Of a stretch of 64,000 bases of DNA, positions 10,841 to 20,365 are shown in pieces. The DNA comes from Sipunculus nudus (Eukaryota > Annelida > Sipuncula > Golfingiida > Sipunculidae). The translations under genes were made by a program, and so were the position numbers. Numbering within the stretch: position 1 is the stretch's first letter; the number at the start of each line of letters is the position of its first letter. A model generated the notes under the pieces. The model saw nothing but the letters and a program-made list of their open reading frames with translations. It had not been told where the DNA came from and searched no databases. The stretch is taken from contig CM049320.1 of assembly GCA_026874595.1 (NCBI GenBank), forward strand, positions 5,521,464 to 5,585,463, read 5' to 3'.

Positions 10841-12218
10841 ATCCCCAGACAAAGTCGGGGATACTATGGTTTTATGTCGGTCCCATCCACACCGCCGCAT
10901 ATAAATCTTGTACCCACGATAACTCAAAAAATATTTCACTGATCTTATACAAACTATACATATGCATAGATATGGATGAGAGGACAACGCCTAATTAAAA
11001 TGGGGTCATGACCTTCAATAGGAGAGTGACCATGAGCTTGAATAGGTGCAATTTTGGGCAAAAACCCACATATTCTTAAATATATGAAGAAATCTTGAAT
11101 GGATTGATCTAAAATTCAAGTTCACCGAAGATCTTAAATAGCTTTATCACGTGCCGGAAACTGGTGGTGCCACCTATTGCCTTTTTCTTGTTTTAGCGGG
11201 TTTTAATACCCCCAATATTGCTACTTGACAGTACTGTGAGCATTATAACTCAAAAAGTAATGTACAGATATCTTTAATATTATGCATATACATAGATATG
11301 GGTTATGGGATGATGTATGTATAAATTGGGGTCATGACCTTTCCTGGGAGAATGGCCTTGTCCTTGAATATTTCCATATATGGTGAAAATCACACAAATT
11401 CTTTAATATCTCAAATAATGTTGCATGGATTAATCCAAAATTCAAGTTGTCCAAAAATATTGGATAGCTTTGTCATGTGCCAGAAACTGGTGGTGCCACC
11501 TATTGTCTTTTTCTTGTTTTAGCGGGTTTTAATACCTGTATCAGTGTTACTTGACAGTACTGTGAGCATTATAACTCAAAAACTAATGGTCAGATATCTT
11601 TAATATTATGCATATATATAGATATGGGATATGTGATGATGCATGTATAAATTGGGGTCATGACCTTTCCTGTGAGAATGGCCTTGACCTTGAATATTTC
11701 CATATATGGTGAAAATCACACAAATTCTTTAATATCTCAAATAATTTCGCATGGATTGATCCAAAATTCAAGTTGTCAAAAGATATTGGATAGCTTTGTC
11801 ATGTGCCAGAAACTGGTGGTGCCACCTATTGTCTTTTTCTTGTTTTAGCGGGATTTAATCCTCTATCAGTGCTACTTGACAGTACTGTGAGCATTATAAC
11901 TCAAAAAGTAATGGTCAGATTTCTCCTATATTATGCATATACCTAGATATGGGTTATTGGATGATGTATGTTTAAATTGGGGTCATGACCTTTCCTGTGA
12001 AAGTGGCCATGACCTTGAATATTTCCATATATCACACAAATTCTTTAATATTTCTAGTATTATTGCATGGATCGATCCAAAATTAAAGTTGACCAAAGAT
12101 CTCGATTATCTTTTTCTTGTTTAAGCAGGTTTTAATACCCCATCATTAGTACTTGACAGTACTGTGAGCAAGGCAGGTGTGAGGGGGAGAAGATGGGAGG
12201 GGTTAATTGTCTGGGGAT
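10841..12218 (+). repeat. Tandem array 1 (about 325-bp units) between inverted 11-mers
   Basis: At least four diverged units of about 325 bp, for example TGACCTTTCCTGTGAGAATG-like words near 11337, 11663 and 11986. Each unit contains GTACTGTGAGCATTATAACTC, GGGGTCATGACCTT, and a GGTGGTGCCACC near-palindrome (11163-11174, 11489-11500, 11815-11826; lost in the last unit). ATCCCCAGACA at 10841-10851 and TGTCTGGGGAT at 12208-12218 are perfect inverted copies bracketing the array. GGGGATACTATGG occurs in direct orientation at both ends. Short open frames inside are repeat by-products. No transposase is present, so it looks like a non-autonomous element. Confidence 0.75.
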
Positions 12219-12810
12219 ACTATGGCACCTGCGGTTCCAAGAAATGTCTAGTTAAAAAAAGTTTTATTGGCATTATTGTTGTTTTTTCTATGTAAACTTG
12301 AAGACCTAATATTTGTTGAAAATTTTTAAATAGATCCAAGACTTCTTTGATTGTCATTGGTCCTCCTGTTGGAGTGGAAACTCTGTCACTTGCCTACTGA
12401 ATAATTTAATGTTCCTTCTGATGATTTTAAAAATATCTTATGGCAAAGCCTGTTCTTCTGCTTGTAAGTGGAAGTTTTTACTTCACAGTATGTAATCTCT
12501 TGTTTTTTTAAATAAAAAATTACATCTCCAAATTTGTAATGTGTGTTATGTTTCAGCTGGGATATCTTGCACTACTTTGTGAATATGCCATTGTGGATAT
12601 GCCAGCTGCTTTTGCTTATTCAAATCAGTTTTTTTTTTGTTTTCAAATGTACACCAGGATTTTTTTGCAAAACTAATCTCCAAGGTGACTCCGTATTTAT
12701 GAACTTACCTTGCAAATTAAACTGGAGGTTTATAGTGGAGAACAATCTATAGCACAAATGTTTCATTTGACAGCTGAGCTAATGCTGTCATCAATTATTT
12801 ACATTTTCAG
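12219..12810 (+). other. Intronic stretch; one weak exon-like segment
   Basis: A CAG acceptor near 12556 (TGTGTTATGTTTCAG) is followed by an open reading of about 25 residues starting LGYLALLCEYAIVDMPAAFA. No convincing GT donor follows before a T10 tract. Too weak to call an exon; nothing else is seen. Confidence 0.3.
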
Positions 12811-13048
12811 TTCATGCAATACTGCAAGGCATATTGGCTTCAGCTAGGTTAGGAGTTGGTGATGATCCTGCAGAAGTTACAACTGTGGATCATTATGTAC
12901 TCAGTTTAGGAGATTGCACTTTTGACCTCTCTGAAACTGCTGGTCCTTTTTCTTCAAATTTTACATGCCATCCACTGACAGCAGTGCAAACTGTCAGCAC
13001 TGTAATCCTGATCATGATGCAGCTCTTGAGTTTGTGAATCATTTATGA
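12811..13048 (+). CDS. Candidate last exon of the PWWP-like gene, frame broken at a T run
   Basis: The acceptor TATTTACATTTTCAG is followed by an open frame entered in phase 1, reading HAILQGILASARLGVGDDPA and on through LGDCTFDLSETAG. Near the T5 run at about 12945-12950 a neighbouring frame becomes more protein-like, with NCQHCNPDHDAALEFVNHL before TGA at 13046-13048. One extra T would join the two. The C-x2-C pair and acidic/His residues hint at a metal site, but no family is recognised. It could be the 3' end of the PWWP-like gene or an unrelated exon. Distance from exon 4 and lack of homology evidence keep confidence low. Confidence 0.35.
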
Positions 13049-13224
13049 TAAGACGGAGATAGATTTTAGACTTCTCCAGGCCAACATGGCGATCAACTGA
13101 TCTTGCAACCTCTCCACGGCCCCCCCCCCCTCGTTTCCACTTAAATAGCCAGATAGTACCAGTGCTCTTCCCCCTTTCAAACCCAATGTATATTGAATGT
13201 TCCCTTCTCGTAAAACACAAATCC

Positions 13225-13385
13225 CCCTGCATTTAATGAACAAATCACCCCACTGTTAATGGATTTTGCACCCCACACATTAATAGCTGAAGCACCCCAC
13301 ATTTTTGGACATTAAGGTGGTGCCCACAAAACAAATGTGTACTCCCGTGCACCCCATAAGTGATGAACCCCACAAATACACCTAC
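13225..13385 (-). repeat. Reverse-orientation copy of the GGGGTG minisatellite words
   Basis: Words such as AACAAATCACCCCACTGTTA, TTTTGCACCCCACACATTAA and GAAGCACCCCACATTTTTGG are reverse complements of the minisatellite motifs at 4980-6330. The same family thus flanks the PWWP-like gene region on both sides in opposite orientation. A C13 run lies just upstream (about 13120-13132). Confidence 0.6.
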
Positions 13386-13394
13386 GGGAGTATG

Positions 13395-14370
13395 TCCGTC
13401 CGTCCGTCCGGCGTCCGTTAACCTTTACCTTGTGAGCGGGATATCTTGAAAAGGATTCACCGTCAGAATTTTATTTCCTCTATAAAGATGTATATCAACA
13501 AAATCTCGGTCAAGTTCAAAGATGGGTGACCTTGACCTATTTTTCTACATTTTAGAGCTGATTATAGAAAAACACTTAGATGCTTATTACTCAGGAACCA
13601 TTTGATGGATTTTCACAAAACTTACTATGATTATTGGGACTGATAATCTGTACCTGCTACACAAGTTTGGTGGCGCCACCTACAATATTTGATTTTTAAT
13701 GAATTTTTATCTGATTTTTCAACTTTGGGCTTGTGAGCAGGATATCTCTAAAAGGATTCACCATAGGAATTTTATTTTTTTGGTGAAAATGTATATTGAC
13801 AAAATCTCGGTCAAGTTCGAAGATGGGTGACCTTGACCTATTTTTCTACGTTTTAGAGCTGATTATAGAAAAACATTTAGAAGCTTATTTCTCAGGAACC
13901 ATTGGCTGGATTTTCACAATACTTACTATGATCATAGGGAGTGATGGTCTGTAACTGCTGCACAAGTTTGGGGGCGACACCTGCAATATCTGATTTTTAA
14001 TGAATTTTTCTTGGATTTTTCAACTTTGGCCTTGTGAGCGGGATATCTCTAAAAGGATTCACAATAGGACTTTTATTTCTTTGGTGAAGATGCATATCGA
14101 CAAAATCTCGGTCAAGTTCGAAGATGGGTGACCTTGACCTACTTTTCAAGGTCACAGAGCTGATAATAGAATAAAACTTAGAAGCTTATTTTTCAGGAAG
14201 CATTTGATGGATTGTTATGAATCATGGTACATACCTCTCCATTTTAAATTTATAACTGAGACATGTACAGAAATACATCCATGTGAGAACAGATATTTAG
14301 TACTTGATACTGTTACCACCTCTAAACACTGTTCTTTTGGCTGAGGGCTTTTGTCAGCTTCTGCTGATAT
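13395..14370 (+). repeat. Tandem array 2 (300-bp units) opened by a GTCC microsatellite
   Basis: A GTCC run at about 13395-13413 leads into three units starting near 13430, 13730 and 14031 (CTTGTGAGCGGGATATCT), a period of about 300 bp. Each carries AAAATCTCGGTCAAGTTC, then GATGGGTGACCTTGACCTA, and GGTGGCGCCACC (13669-13680; degenerate in unit 2 at 13970-13981). The right end has TTTTGGCTGAGGGCTTTTG, resembling other ends of this repeat class. No protein is coded. Confidence 0.8.
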
Positions 14371-14689
14371 TCTAGTTTATATTGTACACGGACGAGACTG
14401 AAATAATAGGAAAGAATTTATAACGCCTAGGTGGAGAATATAGTCTGCCAAGAATCATTCTATAGAACTTCTATACATTTATGTAATCTCTTCAGTATTC
14501 CAAAATCATATTCTTATTTCTCTTTGCTGGAAAATCAATGTTAATTATCTATATTTACGTTCAAACAGACTAGACAGCTATTGTATAACTAGAATACGGG
14601 TAGTCAACAAGCGACTACGTGTATCCGCCCAAACCAGAGTGGGACGGGTGAAGTAAGCTTGGATTTAGTGGCAAGGGGAAATAGAGAGA
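14371..14689. other. Short unique-looking intergenic stretch
   Basis: AT-rich, with no open frame, repeat or splice signal recognised. Confidence 0.3.
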
Positions 14690-15330
14690 GGTGTGTTGCA
14701 TATAAGCACGGATGTCTGCAGCCGAAATGTGTATGTAGGTGGCGCCACCTGCCACAAAATCCAGAAAGTTATGCAAGTTGTATACAATTGCAACATTTAG
14801 GCAGATAAGTCGAACCACTGCCAAGATATGAGTGATTTTCTCCCACGGCAGACAAACTTACGGACGCTGTGCAAAAATGGTTGCAGATGGCACCACCTGT
14901 TTTTCGTATGATAAAGAGCCATGTGAGATCTATACACATGCAAATTTTCAGGAGATACGTGAAACCAGTCCTGAGATAAAAGCCTTGATGTCTGCAACCT
15001 GATCGTGAATGTAGGTGGCGCCACCTGCCATAAAATAAAAAAAAAACTATCCAGGATGAAAACACATGCAACATTTCAGGTAGATAAGTCCATTCACAGC
15101 AGAGATAGGAGTGATTTTATCCCAAGGCAGATGAACAGATGGACGCTGTGCAAAAATGGTTGCACGTGGCGCCACCATTTTTATGTATGTAATAAAGCTA
15201 TCCAAGGGCTACATTTGTGCAATTTCTTTCCTGATTGGTCAAATGAGTCCGAAGATAAGTGGGTTTATGTGTGGAAACAGACGCACAAATGGACGCTGGG
15301 CAGAAAGGAAAGATCAGAGGTCAACCAAAA
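14690..15330 (+). repeat. Tandem array 3 (about 140/280-bp units) with GGTGGCGCCACC palindromes
   Basis: Repeated blocks share GATGTCTGCA, then GTAGGTGGCGCCACCTGCCA, AATTTTCAG-GAGATA/AGATAAGTC and GACGCTGTGCAAAAATGGTT. The palindrome occurs at 14738-14749, 15014-15025 and 15165-15176, with a variant near 14886. The spacing of full copies is about 280 bp, with a half-unit of about 140-150 bp. Overlapping open frames on both strands are by-products. It is a different unit sequence from arrays 1 and 2 but shares the palindrome. Confidence 0.7.
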
Positions 15331-16106
15331 ATGAAGGCGCAGCAATTCACATGTGACCCGATCATAATTCCGAATTTTAAAAAATTATGCCCAGTGGTTA
15401 CGGAATTATCCGGAAACCTATGCGGCAGCGGCGGCGTGCAACTGAAAACATAGTATCCGCAAAACTCTGTTTTGGCGGATACAATAACAATAAATATGTT
15501 CGTGCCTTGAGTGCTCAGATATGCACTTTTAACGAAGGGACCCCGTCTGACAGACTGTTTAACTAATCCCCATGAAGAGAAAAGACTTGCCTCTGGCCAA
15601 TACACTAGCATGACTATGTTGTCGGCGTCCCCTTCTTACGAGTGCTAAATTCCTCTCTGCCCATATATTATTTGTGACAAAAGCACTATATTGTACTTAG
15701 ATAAACATGATCATTCAGGAGAATGCTTAAGATTCTTATATAAGTATGGTATAATAATATTTTTACTGCCGATGGTGAGTTCACATGGACATGCGATATT
15801 GTCGCAAGGACCGGACCAATCTTTAAGAAGATTCTGATTCCGTCAGTAATATGGGGGGGGGGGGGGGGGGGGGGCTTATCGTAATAATAACTGTTTTAAA
15901 TAGGTAAATAAGAAAGACGATAAATAAAAAGACAAAAAAATATAAACTTCCTTAAAGCACAAGGAAATTATCTGTCAGGACTCTTGAGTGTTGACCAATC
16001 GCCAAGACTGTACCACACATTATATGCATTATATTTACATTATATATTTGTGTGCATACCAGTCGTGACTTTGATCTGTATAGCTACAAGAAAGGACGCC
16101 TTCAGA
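15331..16106. other. Intergenic and promoter region of lectin A, with G22 run
   Basis: Holds an uninterrupted G22 tract at 15853-15874 about 230 bp upstream of lectin A's start. Several TATA-like words (for example TATATATTTG near 16040) precede the start codon. No coding feature is recognised. Confidence 0.4.
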
Positions 16107-17015
16107 ATGAAGCTGGGCACGGCCCTCTTACTGATCGCCCTGGCTGTTGGAATTTGTTTGTCTTCAGGTAAATGTAATCCACACACTGTAGAACAGGTTT
16201 TGACCTCGTGAAATTAAATTGTAACCATTTAATTGAAGTTTTGATTCGTGGAACTCGCTTTTAACCGTTTAATGAGGTGTAAGCATCGAACATGGACTTA
16301 AACACTCTAAAAGACTTAAAGGTGGTCACCATTGTCACTTGCATTTATAATTATACAGAATTCTTACCCAATCGTTCGGGGCTTAGCACTGTAACGAGCT
16401 TCAGTTATTTAAATTTTAAATTTTTATTTTTTTTTATTTATAATTTTTTTTACGGTCCGTTCAATCAGTGGGTCCTTACTGATATATATATATATATATA
16501 TATAAAATTTGATCATTCAGTTCGGTACGTGCTCTGGAAAGGGACCGACGGCCGAATATAAGGTAAACACAGGGTTTGAAGTCTTCACTTTGAGAGGTTC
16601 ATAAAATGATTGTATTTGTTAACCTGGTCCTAGGCTGAAAGTCCTTAACATGCCCTTTGTGTTATTTTCAGAATTTAAATATTCCTTGCTCTTTATGTTT
16701 AATATTTATACTTTTCTAGACGCTGGTGACAAAAACAGACAGGCAATGGTTTGTGAACCCTCCAGGATTGTCCTGCAATGTGAAAACAACAGAAAGATTT
16801 CGGTTCTTAGTGGCTTCTACGGTCGCACGAGTCGCCTTGTGTGTGGTGATATGGGTTTATCCGCCATCAATTGTCGCAGTAGCATGGCAACATCAGCCTT
16901 TCGTCAACGGTGTCAAGGAAGAAATTACTGTTCCATGTCTGCTTCAAACTCTGTTTTTGGCGACCCGTGTCACGGTATTCAGAAATATATGGTTCTTGAA
17001 TATCAATGTCTGTGA
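16107..17015 (+). CDS. Secreted single-domain SUEL (galactose/rhamnose-binding) lectin A
   Basis: Two exons. Exon 1 (16107-16167, 61 bp) encodes the signal peptide MKLGTALLLIALAVGICLSS and ends in phase 1 at GTAAAT. Exon 2 (16720-17015, 296 bp, acceptor CTTTTCTAG) encodes one SUEL domain and stops at TGA 17013-17015. The product is 118 residues. The family signatures FYGR, FGDPCHG and KYMVLEYQC are present, with eight cysteines in the canonical order (MVC, LQC, LVC, INC, QRC, NYC, DPC, YQC). SUEL domains bind L-rhamnose or D-galactose; in invertebrates such small secreted lectins are usually linked to immunity or egg/mucus roles. The intron is only 552 bp. Fully intact; the exact sugar preference cannot be read from sequence. 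Confidence 0.9.
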
Positions 17016-17133
17016 TCCAGGCATCCATATACCGGTTAACTGCCCATTGGCACATTGAAAGGTTTATTAATCCAGTGTAAACTATTAATGAATACCATTC
17101 TTTCAGCAACCTGTTTGATTACCATGTTCAGAC

Positions 17134-17139
17134 AATAAA
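17134..17139 (+). terminator. Polyadenylation signal of lectin A
   Basis: AATAAA 119 bp after the lectin A stop codon. It is the first canonical hexamer downstream in the sense direction. Confidence 0.5.
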
Positions 17140-18951
17140 TACAGAACATGTTTTCCTGAATATGGCCTATAATATATAAAAAACCACATTGTAAGGGCTT
17201 ATAGATAAATTGTAACAACATCTCTTAAAAAGACGTGGTAATTGACTTGGTTTGTTTGATTATATCTTTTTTACACGATGTTAGTTAGGTGGGTTTAAGC
17301 TTCCTCAGAATACATTATCTCGTCATTGATAGGTTAGTGTGATTTATATGTACATGTTTCCTTGTTGTCCTTAAATAAGTGGTTTTTACAGTTTATGTCA
17401 GCCTCATAGATTTAAAGTTTCCTCGTAACCGCAGTGATATATTAAACAGTAAAGACAGTGCTAAGTGTCTCTTGGCGGGGTGTATTACTTTCTCTGAAGG
17501 AATGCATAAATGACTGCACAGAAAATGAGCTCATTACATTGTGGATCTGATTTTAATTAATTTCACCTATTCCGCGATTATAAACAAGAAAATGTAAGTA
17601 AAACTCTTCTGAATCAAAGTTTACAACGATATAAAGCTTAAAGACTGCTCATTATTTTTAAAGATATATATCTACATAACCAAAAAGAATACCCTATGCA
17701 TATCATATCCGAGTGACTTGGGAGAGATATACAGAAACGTCATCAGTGTTGACGTAGTGCTATTAATTTGGGGTGCGGTTCGTATCAAGACGTGAATTCA
17801 GTCGTGTTCATCACGTTCACAATCAGCTATATTTATCTTAAGTGAACTTCGCAACTTGATTTTATGAATCAATGATTTTGTTATTGCTCATTATGATGTT
17901 AAATGTAATTTCCTTTAGGTCAGTAATGGAATGCACAGAATCTTTATGCTAGGGATTATATTCCATGTTAATCGTACTAACTGAATGTTATATGAAAACG
18001 CAGGAAATTTACCTATTGGGAATACTAACCGCAAAGTATGAAAGAAAAGATACGGATATAGAGACCTATGAAAAGCCGGAAAAAAATCGCTTTCACCCTT
18101 TGATAGTTCGAGGAAAATTTCATCGTGAAATCACGCTGCTGGGATTTTATGAGATTGTATAAATCCTTCTCTTTACACATTTTCAGGTTCTGTGTAGATT
18201 CCACAATCTGCTCCTACTTTTGCAGGTGTACTCACATGCTGTTTTCTTATGACAAAAACTGAAGTCGTAGGAAATGTAAGGAAACCACTGGCATTAGGAA
18301 GGGCGGATAAGAGGTGTTCTAAAGTCTATATATATATATGGATGCCCCGCGACATTGACAAAATACGCCTGGGCAACCCTTAATTATCGACATCAATTAT
18401 GTTTTAAAGGGTCTAAGATTTGCATCAACACAGACATTTTAAATATGATCCGTGTTTCGTTGATTAATTTAGTTAATTATGTTTTAGTGTAATAAAGTTT
18501 CGAGTAGGAAGTGCACGAGTTGTGCCCAAATTTGTACCGTTAGTCACAAAACATTGCAAATTACCCCTCCTAACGCTTTTTACCACTGCCCGCAAATTAT
18601 GCACTGTGAATGCTTTTACAAGTTCCACAGTCTCTATATGTGTACTATTTAAGAAAATCTGCATTACCAAACCTTTGTTCCTCGGTCAGCTGGTTCCCCT
18701 GTTTGCTCCCACTGGACAATGGCAAATGTAATATTATACCGTTCTCTTCACTCCAAATATATATTAATTTATATATTCGGTATACGTGTAACTCTCTTGC
18801 CAATATTTGCCACGCGTAATTTGCCACGTAGCTACTGTAAATCGGTCATGGTATTGGTCACATGCCAGGGCTGTGACACATCCATCATAAATACCTGTGT
18901 ACACAAGATAAGTCATTGTTTTGGGACCATTCAAGACAAGAAGCCGTCAAC
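17140..18951. other. Intergenic region between lectins A and B
   Basis: AT-rich, with small open frames on both strands and no splice or homology support. The last few hundred bases presumably contain the lectin B promoter. No TATA box can be assigned with confidence. Confidence 0.35.
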
Positions 18952-19012
18952 ATGAAGCTGTGCACAGTCCTCTTACTAACAGTCCTGGCTGCTGGAATCT
19001 GCTGGTCCAGAG
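18952..19012 (+). CDS. Lectin B exon 1: signal peptide
   Basis: Encodes MKLCTVLLLTVLAAGICWSR and ends in phase 1 at a GTAAAT donor. It is 61 bp, the same length and phase as exon 1 of lectins A and C, and clearly homologous to A (MKL-T-LLL--LA-GIC-S). The nearest recognised lectin domain exon on this strand is at 27063, about 8 kb away. A nearer acceptor at 19826 would instead give a short secreted peptide (see findings). Confidence 0.75.
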
Positions 19013-19895
19013 GTAAATATATTAAATATATACACTACGGATAATTAGATAAAACAATTTTCTTGTAGGATTTATCTTTGTTGTAGGATAAAACCAATGT
19101 TGGATGAAAACCATACTTTTAAAGCTTAATACCATTTCCGTCAGTTCTATGGGTAACACACAAAGACCTTGTAAACTTAATAAATAGTAGATCTAAACCA
19201 CATTTGAGCAGTATTTTTGCTAATATTATGTTATATTTGCATTTTTATATTTCATTTTCTATGGAATACAAAATGCTTGTAATAATAAAAACTCTATTAT
19301 ACCGAATTTTTGTATCAATAGTATGTATCGTGGTTGCTCAAAATGGAATTAATATCAACCAGCTAGTCGATTAACGATTCGAGGAAGAAAATGCATGTAC
19401 TAATCTGTGTGTTGAATGCAAACGACTTAAAATTGCTTAATTAGTCGTAATCATGAAGCGATCGAGTTTCCATATGTTCCTAATATAAGTGTCACAAGAT
19501 TTCCTTGCTGAACTTGTAATCACCAATAGGAGCAAGCAATACTAAATACCTGATTACTCTTGTGTTTATTGGAGGCGGTGACTGGCTCAACATAAAATAA
19601 AATCATGCAAATAGCCTGCATGGTCAGTCCTGCCGAATTAAATGCTAACTCAAACTAGCGACACACACCAGGCGAATGGCATTTTGTGGACTAGTAGGGT
19701 ACCTTAACAAAGAAATGCCTTATTAGGTGATATCTCTAAGTAATAAACATTAGGAAGTGCCTCTTGTTACTGACGAGGTTCATCTAGTAGTTTCTGACAC
19801 GAATCTTTTTGCTTTCAATAATACAGGTCAGGGTCGGTCAGCCGACTTGAAGACCGCAGACGATCCATGAAGCTCTCGTGCGCATGGACGGGGAT
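19013..19895 (+). other. Start of lectin B intron, with a possible alternative short exon
   Basis: AT-rich. Acceptor TTTCAATAATACAG at 19826 is followed by an open phase-1 reading GQGRSADLKTADDP and TGA at 19868-19870. No other feature is seen. Confidence 0.3.
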
Positions 19896-19899
19896 GGTT

Positions 19900-19985
19900 T
19901 ATTGCATAAATGTTAAATTCTGAAACTCTGAATCAAACTTTAGGAAAATAACCTTTAGTAAATAGACAATATTAATTAAATCTGC

Positions 19986-20045
<60 letters not shown>

Positions 20046-20365
20046 TACAAGAGTTGGAGGTTTTCTAAGTGTAATGGGAAGTGAATTCCAAACTTCTGGG
20101 GCTATGAAACGGAAGGAACGTTCACCTATTTTCATATAACACTTAGGAACTTTAAGAAGATTTCCGCCAGCCGTGCGCAGCGTACGCAAAGGCCGATAGT
20201 CAAATATGATGGAAGTGAGTCATCAAAACGGCGTTTAACAAAAACAGCAATTTTGTATTGTATGCGGTATTTGACGGGAAGCCAATGGAGCTGTTTGAGC
20301 AGCGGGGTGACGTGGTCGGTCTTACGCTTCTTAAGAATGAGACGCGTAGCAATATTCTGGACCAT
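19900..20365 (-). mobile_element. LINE fragment: C-terminal tail of a CR1/L2-like ORF2
   Basis: Minus-strand frames read VQNIATRLILKKRKTDHVTP, then LLKQLHWLPVKYRIQYKI, and in a second frame LRTAGGNLLKVPK and FRFIAPEVWNSLPITLRK. This is the well-known post-reverse-transcriptase tail (VQNAAARL...HWLPV..RI..KI...APxLWNSLP) of CR1/L2-type non-LTR elements. It is 5'-truncated, frameshifted near 20150-20190, and its 3' side runs straight into a (TA)n array at 19986-20042. Inactive remnant inside the lectin B intron. Confidence 0.8.
19986..20042. repeat. (TA)n microsatellite at the LINE 3' end
   Basis: About 28 TA units without interruption. It lies exactly where the conserved WNSLP tail of the LINE should continue. 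Confidence 0.95.

Noticed and set aside
11334-12124. Three similar plus-strand open frames starting MTFPGRMAL or MTFPVRMAL, as a possible gene family
   Set aside because: They are the same stretch of successive 325-bp tandem units, without splice or promoter signals.
14615-15611. Overlapping frames on both strands around 14.6-15.6 kb
   Set aside because: They lie on tandem array 3 and its flank, overlap in several frames and show no domain.
16726-17109. Alternative frames over lectin A exon 2
   Set aside because: The SUEL signatures, eight cysteines and splice phase fix the real frame; the others are shadows.
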